Source: Liolophura sinensis
Taxonomy: Eukaryota; Mollusca; Polyplacophora; Chitonida; Chitonidae
Length of the DNA: 64,000 bases
Reading direction: 5' to 3'
Assembly (NCBI RefSeq): GCF_032854445.1
Contig: NC_088295.1
Coordinates: forward strand, 49,463,385 to 49,527,384
Shown here: one piece after another, positions 1 to 13,959 of the stretch
Layout of the letters: each line of letters starts with the position of its first letter
Position numbering within the stretch: position 1 is the stretch's first letter
Made by a program: the position numbers and the translations under genes
Notes under the pieces: model-generated
What the model was told of the DNA's origin: nothing
The model's input: only the letters and a program-made list of their open reading frames with translations
Databases searched by the model: none

Positions 1-98
1 ACATGTTGAAGACAGCCAGTCTTGTGTGTTACATAGCAGGCACTTTGATGTCACAATCACATGAGGTTAGAGACTCCACAGTCATGTAGGGTGAATAT

Positions 99-3000
99 TT
101 AGAAATGCTCTGCCAGGCGTGGATCTGCTCTCAGTTTCTGCTCCAGGGCCATGTACTTATGAGGGGCCATCTCCTTGTGCCTACAAACAAAAAACACAAA
201 TCATTAAAGGTCTAGTGCAACAATGCATGTTATTGTATTTAAGACTGTCAAAATTTTCTTTGTGAAAATAACTTGTCAAGTATCATTAATAGCAATCATT
301 TACAACTGCGATTGATAGAGTTGTACGGAAAATGTTTTCAGAATGTTGTGACATCATTGGTGGTCCCTGCCACTCATATTATCACATCACTGACAGCCAG
401 ATGAATAAACCAAGGCCATTATGACATGTGTCACAGTATTTCAGAAATTAAAGTGAACAAGCCATATTGTTTGAACATATAACTGCACTTGACCAATAAG
501 CCTGACAAAATTCACAGACAGGCAACACAGGAAGTGTACAAAAGCATAAAAATCTGAAAAGTTACTGAAGTCTTTACTTCATCATTTCAGGAGAACATTC
601 CAGCATCTGAAAGTCATCTCAACAAATACTCTGTTGCTAACAGCCATGTACATGCACTGCGCTGGTTGCATCAACTTGATAAATTCAACGAGTTAAATGA
701 AAACAGAAGTGTATGTCATGAACAGCATTCAGACAATGCCATTTAATGAATGCTAAAAATTTCTTAAAATGGTACATCCTATTTTCATCCATCTAGTCAA
801 ATGTAATATGTTGACTTTATAACTGCACCACATGAACACGGCTTTACATAAAAGATAGAGCATTTAAAAGAAAACCAATGTACCTTTAAAAATGACATTA
901 TCTTATGTCTGAAAGACTCAGACTAAAATTGGTGTGGGCTTTTATTTAGGAAATACATGTGGTACACCTGTATATATTATTGTACCATGTTTTCCTCCAC
1001 CCACTTTCACAATCATCTCTGTGTAAATCAATTTTCATAGCTTGTCTTGAAACTCACTTAAAACCTTTTTCATTTTAACTACATTTACCCCAAAAAACAA
1101 AATACTAACAACTTTGAAAAAACAGGTTAAGGTCAATGAAAAATAAACGGTTCTTAGTGCATATGAGGTAGAACAACACCAATAAAAATTGACTCAAGTT
1201 AAAGAGATATTGTGCTTACAAGTCTGTCAGAGAATATAACTTAAATGACCCCAATAACTTAGAGAAAACTGACCAAGGTTTAAGAAAATTTCTATTAGTA
1301 AGTATACATGAATAAGTGGTGCCAACAGGGGTAATGCTGGCTACCAGCCTGAGAGTGGAGATGACAGTGTGTTTACAAACAAATCGACAGATGGCTGGCT
1401 GGATGCCAACTGCTTTAAGAACACCTCTAGGCAAATTCTGGCCGAGAGGCAAAAACAAGAAATTAGACAAGATATTTTGGGAAAGTGAATCGAAGATTGA
1501 GTGTTGGTGAGTTACCTGTTAAGTCTGAGCTCCAGTATGTGGATTCTGAACATGGCCTCGCTGCAGTAGTTGAGATACTCCTCTTCATCATCCTTTGACA
1601 TAGACACCTGGTTCTGCTGGTACCAGGACTGCTTCTTCTGTAACTCCTGTGTCTCCTGCAAACACAACAAACACAACACATATTATAGTGACGCATGTAT
1701 TCACTGACAAAATTTTAATGTCAACATCTTAGAAAGGATGATAGTACATGTATATGTAAAGCCCAACAGAATGATAATCTCAGTAAAGGAAAGGCTTGAA
1801 TCAGGTGAATTCTTGGTAAAACCCTTCCCTATAAACCAATGGCTACAAATTATAAGTTTATGAACAAATTTTTTTCTTGTAAGTTCCAGGAATTCTTTGT
1901 TCCTAATACACTTTCATCACAGATTTAATTTACATGAAAAAGCAGACTGTATAAATGAAATTTTTGACCACTGAGCTAGGTAGAGTACAACCACAAATCA
2001 CTTTTGCAAAGAAGAAAATGAGTGAGTAACTCTTGAAGTTACATGTATTCTAAATGTTCTACATCTTGACACTATGAAGCCAAAATGTAGCTATATTCCT
2101 GACGATGGCTACAATGTGTGCAAAAATAGTGTAAAAACCTGACTCAGTATTTGGAGTCAGACTGATTTTATGTGATTGATTTACACTCTTACACTTTCAA
2201 AGCGTGACTGGATGAGATTGGCTTTGTCTATCAGCCTCATTTTGAGATCTCCCAGACAGTCCTCCTTGAGGGAGAAGGCCTGCTCCTTGGCAATGCGGGG
2301 TGGGTCTCCAATCTTAGCCAGGAAGGGGGCCAGGTAATCCAGCTCCATCTCCTGCTTCCTGATCCTCTCCTCATTCTGAAGACGCTCCTAAAAAGCACCA
2401 AAAACAAACTGCTGGCTTAACTGAGATATTTTATTCAGGTTTTTCACCATTCATATCTTTGTTGTCTATCCTTGCAGTTAAAATGATACTGTAGAGCTGT
2501 CAAAACAACCTCACTCTGCCACAATACACTGACATCATGTTTTGTCACTATTTTTAGTTTTCACTCATGGTGACAAATTGTTATTTTCGCCACAGCCAAT
2601 CCAGGTCCAGATCTCAAAAGTTTAGCAACACCACTGAAGGTTGACTGCAATTCTGGCAAAAATTGTTGTGAACAATTGTGTGTGAAAGTTTACTTTGTGA
2701 AAATAATTCAAGGAATATTTTTATAATAAATTTTCAGGTGTCAAATGCAACCTACAGAAAATGTATAGCGCTTATCTCCCTTTGCTTTTAAGACATTGTG
2801 CAGTCATTGGTGGTTCCTGTCATCCACGTATTAGACAAATGAACAAAAGCCATTTTGACAATATTTGTATTCCAAAACCTTAAGAGAACAAGCCACACTA
2901 TTCCAGTATGTGTCATTAATTTCTGGCCCATGCAAGCCAAACTGCATATCTTCATTTAAAAAGAAAAATGTAACACAATCTGAAATTGGTTTTCGCTTTC

Positions 3001-6000
3001 AGATCAAAAACATTTGCAGTTCCCTTTAAATCTGGAGGTCTCTCTGCTACCTGCCAAAGGACTGGTTTACTCTGAGCACTGCAGTTTCATACCCTCATAT
3101 ATTTCACTACTGTCATTTAAATGAAAATGCTTGAGGTCAGCGTTCAAATACCAATCAAGTAAGCAAATGATAAAAAACTTCATACTGACCAGTTCCTTAC
3201 GGTGTTTCTTGGCCTTCTCATTACGTTGGGTGTCATAGACAGAAATCTCCAGTTCTGAGGTGTTCTCTTCTCGTGTTCGGTCATTGAGGATTTCCCTGAC
3301 CTGTACAGATGGACACGTGCAAAGTCTGGTACAGAATGATCATAATGATTTGGACCAAAAAGTTACACCCAGACTACAGCGTTCAGTAGAATTGTTTCTA
3401 GACAAACCATACACTTCACAGAGTAACTTAACATTCTTTCTGAATTTGTGAGTTCAGGTCCAGCCTTACATGGGAAGATCTGTTAGCAACCTGCGTGGTT
3501 TCCACCCACCATAATGCTGGCCGCTGTCGTATAGGTGAAATATTCTTGAGTACGGCGTAAAACAACAATCAAATAAATAAACAAATAAATTCATCAACTA
3601 GATGCAAGCACATCAAACCATGGTTCATTAGCAATATGGCAAAGAGAAAAAGTCTGGCTAGCAATCCTGGTATGGTAGCCACAGTACTTGTATCACTTAT
3701 GCTTACTACTGCTTCGAGGAAAAATAAGCCATGTTATAACAGAGTCGTTATAGAGATCTACAATACCAACCTCTTCTTCTGATTCCCGCACCCTCTCCTT
3801 GGATTTCTCCTCAGACTTAAGAAGGTCCAGTAATGTCAAATACTGTTCCACCTGCTTGTAAGGTGCGCTGTTGGGGTCAACCTGTCCAAAAATAATTCTT
3901 TACCTATTATTCTGAGTACGATTAGACAAAAAGTCAAAACGTCACATGACACTTTGAATATTCCGAGTGGACGGAGAATACTGTTTTACTAATTAGTGTT
4001 AAAATTGATGATATGGTAACAAAAGGCTTCAGAGAATAAAAGAGATGCTATCAACATGCGAACCATGTAATGGGCTGCCCCAGAAGAAGATCTGCCCTTG
4101 ACCAATTAGGTTGCAAGTTCAAATCCAGCTCCAGTCTGAAGTTGGGTGATTTGTCAGGCACTTGGAGTGGTGTGATGGTTATCCAGGCCTTGCCCAGTTT
4201 CCTCTTTATAAGTATGGCAGAAAAATAAATAGAATGAAATTTGTGTGCTTCTCCAGCATCATAAAAGTTTAACAATGTTATTTATTTTTATTTTGACTTC
4301 TTTATTTTGGAAAGAAGTACAACAGGGCTGGTGAGAGTTTTAACCCCCACATAAAAGCCCATTACCTGAAATGTGGTGTGCATGTCATTGCTCATGGACA
4401 GAGCGGCCCCCTTCTCATCCCAGTTGGCCGGCTTGATAAACTCCCGGGTGGACGAAGCTATGCGTTTCTCCTCTGTGTGGTAGGTCAACTGAATACGATC
4501 TTCTGACACCAAGAACACTAACTCAGCCACATCTTCATGAGCAGACTTTGACTTGTTGCGGTGAAATCTTTGAATCATTTTCTGCAAAATGCACAAAAGT
4601 AAAGGCAAATAAAGATAACAAAATATTACTTTTGCTGTTGTAACTAACAGCTTTCAAGTAGGATATCATCCGACATTCCAAACAAACCGTAAACCAATCT
4701 TTCTATGACCAGCAGAATTCTCGCAATCAGCCAAAATGAGTAACTTTATCAGAGACAAAATTTTGCGTATTTGAATTATTGTATAGAAGAAATATTAATC
4801 ATAATCAGGTATATGTGTATTTCATAGGATTGTAGTTGTACCGTTTTCCACACACACAGATCAATGGTACTGGCGAAGGTGTTCTATATAGTAGGCTCAC
4901 CAAAACTGGCCTGGCATTAGCTAGGGCAGAGGAATCCTGAGGTCCAAACTTCTTGGGCCGCTTGCCAAACTCCACATACTTATAGTACAGGAAGTCATCT
5001 CTGTCTATGTATTCCTCAGTCATTTCTGTGGGGGACTCTAGGCGCTTGTACAAGCCATCTACGCGAGCCTCATGGTAAAACAGCATAGTGCGATCGCTCT
5101 CTGTCATGGGAGCACTCAGTCTGTATGTGTGCTCTGCAACATGAGAAGGGTAAACACTGCTCACAAATACTGACCACATTCCACATTAAAACCTAGGAAA
5201 CCCTTCCAATCAGAGTACAAGTTGCAAATTTGAACAGTTCTTATGCATATTCATGACACCTAATACATATGTATGCTAAATAGTAATTACATCTCGCAAT
5301 ATTCACAGATCACTTCAACAACTCCACTCTCAGCAGGTGATATGTCATGTGGCGTTGTAGTGAGATGCTCAAAGTGTGCTCAAGGTGTGCTGCAGCCAGA
5401 GCTGTCTAATGACATGTTCCCCATAAGAGGATTAGTCCTTGATTCACAATGCAATAATAATAATTATTCATGTCAGGCACAAAGGACAATATATGGATAA
5501 CACCAAAGGAAATGCTTAGCTAGCTTATTATCTGCAAATTTCCTGGTATTCTACAAAATATATACAGCTAAATGCGTGAAGAAAGAGATGGTCAGGCTAA
5601 TTGGCCAACGGGATAGATTTTGACGGTAAAATCACATTATTTAAGGCAGCGACAGATTCCACCTACATTGTAGTCTCACACTGATGACAGTCTAGCTTTA
5701 CGACTAACTTCGCCAAAAGACAGGATGACATTTGGTGCAAACACAGCACTAGGACCACAACTGTAGTGACAGTGTAATACAACCACCATCTATAAAAGCT
5801 GTTGTTGTCCATATACAATAAGGTTGTTCCTTCAAATCCAGCTGTGTATGAATGCATGGTATGATTCCCTTGTAACCTATGTACGTACCTTTGAGGCACC
5901 TGGGTCGACCTGGGTAGAAATACTCTGTGATCCAGCCTGTGCGATGGTTGTGACATCTAGTGTACAGTTTGTCCATGCGATGCTCAAAATACTCCTTCAC

Positions 6001-9000
6001 TAACACCAGATCTTTCACTGTCAGCAAAAGGAAAACGTTCTACTTAGTAATTGAGGTAATCAAACCAGGATGAACACAATGGGCATATTTTGTATCCAGT
6101 TAAGAAAGGGTGTCAAAAGAAATAAATAAAACGCAAAATAAAAGACAAAATATTACCAGAGAATCTGAGTGTAGGTAAAATACCGACACATCTTTACATA
6201 CACTTTTATTTTCAAACAGAAGAAAACTTCAAAAGAAATAATTAACAACATCAATTCTTCTGTTTTGTATACTATTGCAAATGCTGATCTTGTAAAGAAA
6301 CTACCAAGTTGTGCCGAAAAAGGCTCAGTACTTTGGCAAGCACACAAAAATGATAAAATAAGTCTGGGTATGTATACACACATTCCTGGTCCTCATATGA
6401 TGACAGCCTGGACACCAATCCATCTTTGTTTAAGTATGAAGCGTACTTCTCCAGCTTGGCTCTCTTGTAGTACTTTGTTTTCTTCCCTTTTGGACATCTT
6501 GTCTGAAAATCTGAAAGAAATGGCAAATCTGAGTTACTGGATTACCATGGCTTCACTCATGGTGAATAAACTGAAAAAACATTTAAATCTAGCCCTTACA
6601 TTTACGAGTTGGATTTTAGTCAAGGCAGGCTAATCCATCAATAATGAGGTATTATATTCTCTACACATGTCTGCAATTTGATGATGTCAATATATTAGAA
6701 AGAAAGCAAAATAACCAGAAAGAAAACTACACTAAAATGCACATAAATCTTAACCTGACAGATACAGACCTTCCAGGCTGATATGAATGGGTTCCACCCA
6801 GGAAGGAGGCATGTCTAGATGCTTCTCTATATCATCTACAGCTTCCTGCAAAAAACAAATTCAAAAACAAAATAAAAATGTAAACATCACTCTTCTTTCT
6901 CCCATCCACTCCACAGATCTAGTTCACAGATCGTGAAGACATACAAAGATCTTAAAAGTGGAAATAGGCATATGAACACATGATGAATATTCATCAACTG
7001 GTTTTCTGTTTTACCCTAAGCCAAAACACACAACATATTTTACTTATGACAAGGTCAGCACTATCAAAAAATTATTCACAAACCACTATTTTTTACCAAG
7101 ATACGTTATTAAAGCTAATCCTGACAGGTGGAAATAGCAACATACAACAATGTACACAGGTCAGGATGTGTGGACTTAGCAACAGTTCACTTGGCAAGAG
7201 AGAGCATGACATAAATCAAACCACATCAAAAAATCAGTCATCAGACAAAATTTCAGAACATGGTTCAGCCAGTGTCACTGAGACACCCAATCCTAAGGAA
7301 ATTAACACAGAGACAAATAATGATACAACTTTATTTCAAAATCTGGTTAAACTTAAGTTTCATGAGATATTACAATACAGTGCATACCTCCTCATCTTCA
7401 TCCAGAAACTCCTCATGGTGTGGATCAGGGATTAGCAATAACGGTTTCTCATTTGTGGGAAACATGAACTCCCATTTTGTGCAGTCTCCCAAATCATAAC
7501 TCATTCCCTGCAATCAGACCATGCCACATACTATATCAGTATTTACACATCTGCTAAATCTACACTTTCCTTGTAAAAAGGCCGCTAGCAGTCCTTGATG
7601 TAGTGTTGTTTACGGTGCTGTACATGCACATGAGACACTGGCAGCTGTCCACTCTGTCAAGTTATGCCAGACAAGTTTGAGTGAATAGGGTGTTTAATAG
7701 CCTACTCAAGGCAGACAACTCTTTCAGACGAACAAGCACCAAGATATATCTTTTTGTTTTTTAATACCATTCAAGTATTTGGGTAGTATTACGTTTTATG
7801 TGAATGTTCAATCTATTTTCCTCCTCGTTTATTAATAATTAAGTAGAAATTTTCCATCATGTGTTCAATTATACCATGGTATAGTTTATAAAATAACACT
7901 ACTGGTTGATGTTCTAATATATCATAGTGTAAAACTACCATCGCTATATATTCAATTTAAAATAATCAATGGTATATATGGGAGGGGGTGGGGATACGTT
8001 TGTGTATATTGTCCCCTGGTAAATGTTAACAAGTATTGCAGTGGATTTAAAATGTCTGTATGAATTCTGATCAGTTCTTTAAATTCCAAGTTATATGCCT
8101 GGGCCATGAGGGCTATATAAATGACCTTGTAAAAATAAAAAAATAAAAAAAAAAATAATAATAATATCATTCTTATTTTTTCCACAAAATATCTGTAATA
8201 ATAAAAAAAAGGCCATATTCTGTCCCTTTCAGTGAGATGGTTATTACTAACACACGTCATTCTAAATTATGTCAGTAATATTGTGTTATATATGTATTAT
8301 TAATTAAAAAAGCCTGAAAACATTTATAACATTAGTTCCTCCTGTATTATGTCTCTTCAGGTAAAGTAGGAGAATTTACAAGTGCTCATGTGATTCATCT
8401 CAAGATGGAAATGCCTGTTGTTTACCTACAAGGAGAGATAACCACATTACTGAAAAAGGTAATGAAATGTCATCATCCAAGGGGAGGCAACTTACGAAAG
8501 CACCAGATGTGGACAGATGAAACATCCGTCCTAAGGGAACATAGTGCTCCTGATATTCTTACCTTAACACCTTCAGAGCAGTCCTGCATGTTCACCCAGT
8601 AGTTCTGATGATTCCACAATGATTCTATACCCAGGTAACAGCTGGCCTCTAGAGGGTAACACCTCCCAGTGAATGGTTCAATAAAGAAACTCTCGGGGAC
8701 ATCACGTTTACCAGCCAATACCAGCACCCATGAGTGTATCCTCAGTCCATGGAGAGGGTCTGGCGGGGGTTTCTCCAGCTCCTAATTACAGTAAAATAAA
8801 ATCAAAGTAAATAAGCATCTTTAGGGCTCCTCCATCACCATTATGTGATCCTTTTATGTAAATGAGTCATACTTCTTGTACCAATTTAACTTTGACACAC
8901 CTTTCACAGTTGACTGTGATTTCATAAAATCCTATAGATAAGATACATGGACAACAGCTTACAGCTTGTTTTTCTTCCTCTTCTTCACGTCTCTTGGCAG

Positions 9001-12000
9001 CCTCAGCAGCCTCTTCATCTTGCTTTCGCTTCTCCATCTTCAGCTCAAATTTACTCCGCAGATCTCGAGGTGGCTTAACAGTGTATTTCTTCCACTCTTT
9101 TGTTGTTTCCTCCTCTTTCGTCTACATAAAGAAATCCAAATGATTAATGTTCTAAAACAAACTTGACTTTATTGTGTCATTATTCTGTTAGACAGATCCA
9201 ATTCCCACAAAATATCAGATTTACCTGCATATGATAACAGGCCACCGTATACAATACACTGGATAGCATGTTGTATGGATACACTTTTAATGGAAGTTAT
9301 AAAAACGTTTTCTGTAAAAGGTTTTGATTTCATTGGGTGCTAATTTTAACTGATAATGATGATCAATGCTTTTCTTTAAATAATTTTGTCTGCAATTTAA
9401 ACTGAAAGTTTATATAAATAAAATAATTAAGGAATCACATAACATCTGACAAAAGTATCAGAGAGTTGACAAAAACACAGGTGCCGTCAATATTTGACTG
9501 CTCTAGACTGTAGCTTTGTCACACAAGTCTTTGTCCACATTGTAGGGGCTGACCATGACCTAAGTGGAGTTCTAGTTAACAGTGACTGTACCAACACTAA
9601 AGCAAACTCGAAGAATGAATATGGTCCATAATGCTGGCTTTTAGAAACCATTTTACAGGCTCACATGTTTCTCTTACAGTTTAATCAGTCTTATCACTCT
9701 GTTCAGTGGTTGTACAAGAATTGTGAACACAAAAAATTCCAATTACCTCTGCCTTTTTCTTAAGTAAAGGGCAAATATCCCTTGTTTCATCAGCAAGGCA
9801 GATCTCCCTGGTAGCATATCCACTGACAACGTGTGCATCATAGCCAGCTCCGATTAAGAGAGACACTAGCAGTGTACTGTACTCAAAACATGTGCCTTCT
9901 TGCCTCTTTAATACTGTCACTGGGGAAAAGAGCGTCCTAGGCTGAAACAGAAAAAACATTGACTCAATTTGATTTTAACAATTCAGCGAAAAGAACATGC
10001 GGTGCACGGATTTAAATAATAAATGGCAAGACAATGATGTTGATAGGACACGTACATTCCCTGTAACATCGGAAAACATCTTGAAGACTTGAAGGTTGTT
10101 TCTGTGTAAAACAAAGAGGCATTTGGGTCCCGAACACTAACAACTCTGACTACCAAAAAACTAAACTTAAAACTAAACTGAAGACTACAAGATCAATCAT
10201 TAAGTATAAGAAAAAAATTCCAGTTACCAAATCATACGGAGGCTCGAGTGTTTTGATGTGGAGATAATCTGCTACAAAGTCAGCTGCTCCATCCCAGTCA
10301 TACAGCTCCTGGTACTGAAGCTGAGTTGTTCGGATCGTTGTGGATACAAGTTTCTGAAATATACAATGTTGACAGACAATTTACTCATCACGTTTTGATG
10401 TATATCTGCCTGTTATTGGACTTTATGATTTTAAGCCCAGTACTAATTTATTTACAAGACAGCGGAATGAGGGACAATGAGCTGAAAGATTACAGTTTAT
10501 TATATGATCTGCATTTTCTTTGGTTTCTTGTCAATATAAAGTTTTGAAATTTTGGTGTAGGCTGCCTTTTAAAAGTCATTCTAACAGCAACATGGAACTA
10601 TACATCTGGTTTTGTTATATACCTCCTTCAGAAAAATACATCAGCTGTCACAGATCACATTTGTACCATTTACCTGCTTTAAAATGTAATAAATATCGCA
10701 CTTCTTATCCCATTCCACTCCCACATCACAAAATTAAGTATGTTAAAATGGGTACAGTTATCTCCAACAAGTGCTCACCTCTGTATTGCACTCATTAAGA
10801 GGGTTAAGAAAAAGAGGTTTACGATCCCGGTAGAGATGTACATACTGCCTGCGAAAGTTTTCAGCATACTGCAATACCAACTTTTCTTTAGGCAGATTGA
10901 ATTTGTACGAGTTAGGAAAATCATCTGGATTAAAAATTATCTCCGGGTTTCTGAAAAAACAACGAAAATAATTTTATCAGTGTGGCAATTATCAGGATGT
11001 AAGTGAATTAAACATACTTCAGCGAGTGTCATAAAAGTTAAGAAAGCATATTCTTGAAGAACATTATATTTCAGCTTTATGGCTAGTATTTGGATTAAGT
11101 TAGGTTAAACGGAACTAAATTCCAAGTTTCTCATCAGTTCTTGCTCGCAAGTAATTAACTGTTGTGGTGAAACGTAAAGAATTGGGCAATGGCTTTGTTT
11201 GGTGTGGACCCACATCCATCTTAGACGTTCATTGTGAAATTCAAATTTTTGCAGTCACTCTCAGTACCTTATTCAACAGTGTTAAATGTACTACCTGAAC
11301 ATTCATATTTCTCACATGTTGACCGACACTGTAAATGTCAGAATGTTAAATAAGCAGGGAGCTAGATCATTTAGCTAGCTAAGTTATCTCAGTAGCAATA
11401 CCAAGGTACTTACTAAACATTTTATATTTCTGACATGTCAACCAACAATGTAAATGTCAGAATGTTAAATAAGGAGAGAGATTTTGCTAGTTTTTAGCTA
11501 GTTGAATTACATTTCGCTCGTTTGCCCACGATATTCACAGCATAGCTGCAGACACACTAGGCAGATTTTTCCATTTATTGTGGTCAGTAGGTTATGTCAT
11601 GTGACCAAGTAAACCATGTCACACAAGCAAAATTTCACAGCTCAACACAATTCTGTGTTGCTTGATTGGTCAGCTTGATCGTCTCAAGCGCCGCAAGTTG
11701 CTGGAGTCAACACTCTACGCGGACCGAGTGAAATCACTGGCCAGTGTATTTCGTCACTAGTATCTGGCATATTTAATACAAGTGAATTTCGGGACGGAAC
11801 AAGATTGCTTGCGAAATACGCCGTCGCCGGTACGGACACACTTGGCAGATTTTCACAAAAAAATCACAAAATTCGCCTGTAAAAGCGAAAAAATCTGAAA
11901 CATTACATGATTTCAAATGACAAGTTGTTTGAATGTAGTCTAGGACAATTTGTTCCTTTTACAGGTGTCAAAATGTCAACAGAGATCATCTTATGCTTTT

Positions 12001-12766
12001 ATAGTTCTCACACTAGATTAAATTTGATGCTCACAAACACTAATCCATAGATGGTACTTAGTTAACACCTTACTGCCAATGTCTTTACCAAGAGCATGGG
12101 AGCATAAGGTGTCTGCACATAAAATGACTTCAATGTGAAAAACATTACCTGCCAAAACCACCCCCAAAACTACAGGGCAAACAGCAAATAAACTTTTGCC
12201 TTGTGTTATTGTCAATTTTATCTAACTCTATACGAAGTGGGCACCAATTGATTAAAAACGGTCTTTAATCTTAGACTGAGGTTAATCGTGTGTTTTCAGT
12301 CACGGTAGTTCGAGATGATCTAAAAGACATCAGGGTGGGTGTGCAGGCGTTTTGACTAGCAGGCGTCTTAACCTACATTCCTACCACTGCCTTTGGCATT
12401 GTGACCATTGCCACTGGCTTTAAATGCAAGTCTAATATAAAGCTTCCAAAAACAACATCACCTATTAACTATTACATGGACATTTATATAATGCGAACCA
12501 TTCACACACGTAATATTACATTTAAACGAAACGAAAAAAAATTACTGTAATACTGATGGAGTGGTGACTGAAATTTTGGCCAGTTCTTGTTTCAACGCCT
12601 CAACTTCGGGTGTCAGCTCCTGTTCGGGACCATTATCTTCTGCAGTTGGATTTTCTGCTTGCGCAGTATGACTTTCTGGGTTAGCATTTTCATTCTCCTG
12701 CTCCGTCTTTTCATTTTCTGCCAAATCCACGGGTTGCTTCTCCCCTGCTTCAGAATCAGCTGTCAT
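99..12766 (-). CDS. DRC7: Dynein regulatory complex subunit 7 (CCDC135 homologue), complete, 17 coding exons
   Basis: Coding exons in transcript order: 12766-12546, 10950-10779, 10353-10228, 9941-9747, 9121-8963, 8781-8563, 7507-7388, 6845-6770, 6510-6382, 6017-5889, 5133-4901, 4581-4366, 3881-3771, 3300-3190, 2387-2193, 1655-1516, 180-99. They join in frame to 877 aa, close to the vertebrate length of about 874. An acidic, low-complexity N-terminus precedes a transglutaminase-like domain (about residues 140-240) with the cysteine of EGTCFEYSTLL at about 191. Next come a Lys/Glu-rich helix, the SWVLVLAGKRDVPESFFIEP and LGIESLWNHQNYWVNMQDC blocks (about 300-360), YKRAKLEK (about 440), ARVDGLYKR, EDVAELVFLVSEDRIQL and a C-terminal coiled coil ending in DPRLAEHF. 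In known systems DRC7 is a linker subunit of the axonemal nexin-dynein regulatory complex needed for ciliary and flagellar motility. The end of exon 9 (donor GTGTGT at 6381) is the least certain junction; a short missed exon there is possible. Confidence 0.95.
240..490 (+). repeat. Dispersed repeat family C, copy 1
   Basis: Shares TTCTTTGTGAAAATAA, GTTGTGACATCATTGGTGGT and AAGTGAACAAGCCATATTG, in the same order, with copies near 2.8 and 44.8 kb. No coding potential is seen. Confidence 0.7.
2680..2920 (+). repeat. Dispersed repeat family C, copy 2
   Basis: TTTACTTTGTGAAAATAATT, ACAGAAAATGTATAGCGCTT, ATCTCCCTTTGCTTTTAAGA, CAGTCATTGGTGGTTCCTGT and AGAGAACAAGCCACACTATT align in order with copies 1 and 3. 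Confidence 0.7.
3448..3591 (+). mobile_element. tRNA-derived SINE, 5'-truncated (DRC7 intron)
   Basis: It starts at the B-box end (GTGAGTTCAGGTCCAGCC), then has the CAACCTGCG and CACCATAATGCTGGCCG core and a GTAAAAC / CAATCAAATAAATAAA tail. It lies between DRC7 exons, antisense to that gene. Confidence 0.85.
4058..4260 (+). mobile_element. Diverged tRNA-derived SINE-like element
   Basis: A B-box-like GCAAGTTCAAATCC is followed by a degenerate core with CCCAGTTTCCTCTTTATAAG and an AAAAATAAATAGAATG end. It is similar in layout to the main SINE but much diverged. Confidence 0.4.
11298..11510. repeat. 119-bp tandem duplication in DRC7 intron 1
   Basis: A block with ACACTGTAAATGTCAGAATG and TTAAATAAGCAGGGAG occurs twice (from about 11299 and 11418), diverged by scattered changes. 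Confidence 0.8.
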
Positions 12767-13959
12767 GTTGAATTGTTGCCTGCTTTCTGAAAATTAAACG
12801 TACTCGTAACTTGTCGAACTGTCAAGCGACCATGATTTCCAAACCACACAACTGCTCCTGTCGCTTGTCTCAGTGCGTCTGCTGTCTACACGAAAATGTA
12901 GTTTCCCGTGTTTTGAGTGTCGTAAAATGCAAAAGAGTTTTTGTCAAGTATATTTTGGTGACAGTGATTTACCGCGGCGATTTTAGTCAAGCTAGAGCGA
13001 TGAACAACGTGGTCAGAAAGAAAACAACAACATCGCGTAGTAACGCGATGTTTACATGGCAACCAATGACCTACTTGTTCATACTCCTTAGAGAGCATGC
13101 GTCGCCTTCTGCCGTTCTCTTGGCATCGCTGCCACCTGGGAAGTGACCATCTCTAAGCTGACTTACCTCCCCTGGCTCCTTTAGCGCCATACAGCACATC
13201 ACTGGAGAAGTAAAGATGAGATTTTCACGTTACTTATTCAAGCCCCAGTCATTAAGACAGTCAACAAGTAACTTATCTATGTCGCCCATTTAGACTAGAA
13301 TTCACATATCTGTTGCTGTTGTTGTTGTTTTAATCATTATCGGGACAGGACATTGAAACTGAAAGTAAGTTGAAATGTTGGAACATGCACTGTGTAATAG
13401 TATAGTCTGAGATATTTGCATAGACTTTATATACGCTACATTCCAGGTAGGCCTGCAGCCCATGTATTACAATCAAACATAAAGCAACATTACTCAAGTG
13501 TTTGAAAGGGAAATGGTTAACTGCAAACTCATTTGTGTCTGCATGTGTAGGAACAACTACATTAACTCAATGTACTGTAGTATTTTTCTTGGACAGAGAG
13601 CACCACACTTTGGTGATCTCGTCCAGTCGATCCAAAAAAGGCCACAGCATAATAGTTAAGTTACCCTCCTGGTAAATTTGCTACTTTTGACATTGTATAT
13701 AGTCTGTTCAAGTTTTATATTATCACATTGATGATGGATGCATTGATTACAGCACACTGATAATGGATGCATTGATTACAGCACACTGATGACGGATGCA
13801 TTGATTACAGCACACTGATGATGGATGCATTGATTACAGCACACTGATGATGGATGCATTGCCTGTGGTGTAATATTGATCCGTTTTCAGATTTTTACAT
13901 GGCTTGTATTCTCATTGGTATTGAATTAAGAAGCAGTCAAGCACGTCAGTCTCTACATC
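12767..13959. promoter_or_regulatory. Divergent promoter region between DRC7 and the SWSAP1 homologue
   Basis: The two start codons lie about 1.2 kb apart on opposite strands, so one region must serve both genes. On the minus strand 13050-13063 reads GTTGCCATGTAAAC. This has a perfect left half of an RFX X-box (GTTRCC-AT-RGYAAC) and a right half with two mismatches. A CCAAT box adjoins it (about 13063-13067). A perfect 7-bp inverted repeat, CATCGCG/CGCGATG with a 6-bp spacer, lies at 13031-13050. RFX control is usual for axonemal genes, so the X-box is more likely to serve DRC7, whose ATG is about 290 bp away. Transcription starts cannot be placed from sequence. Confidence 0.5.
13726..13861. 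repeat. 29-bp minisatellite, about 4.7 copies
   Basis: The unit (CACTGATGATGGATGCATTG + ATTACAGCA) repeats at an exact 29-bp period, with starts near 13725, 13754, 13783, 13812 and 13841. Copies differ by one or two bases. It ends about 100 bp upstream of the SWSAP1-like start codon, so it probably lies in that promoter or 5' UTR. Confidence 0.9.
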
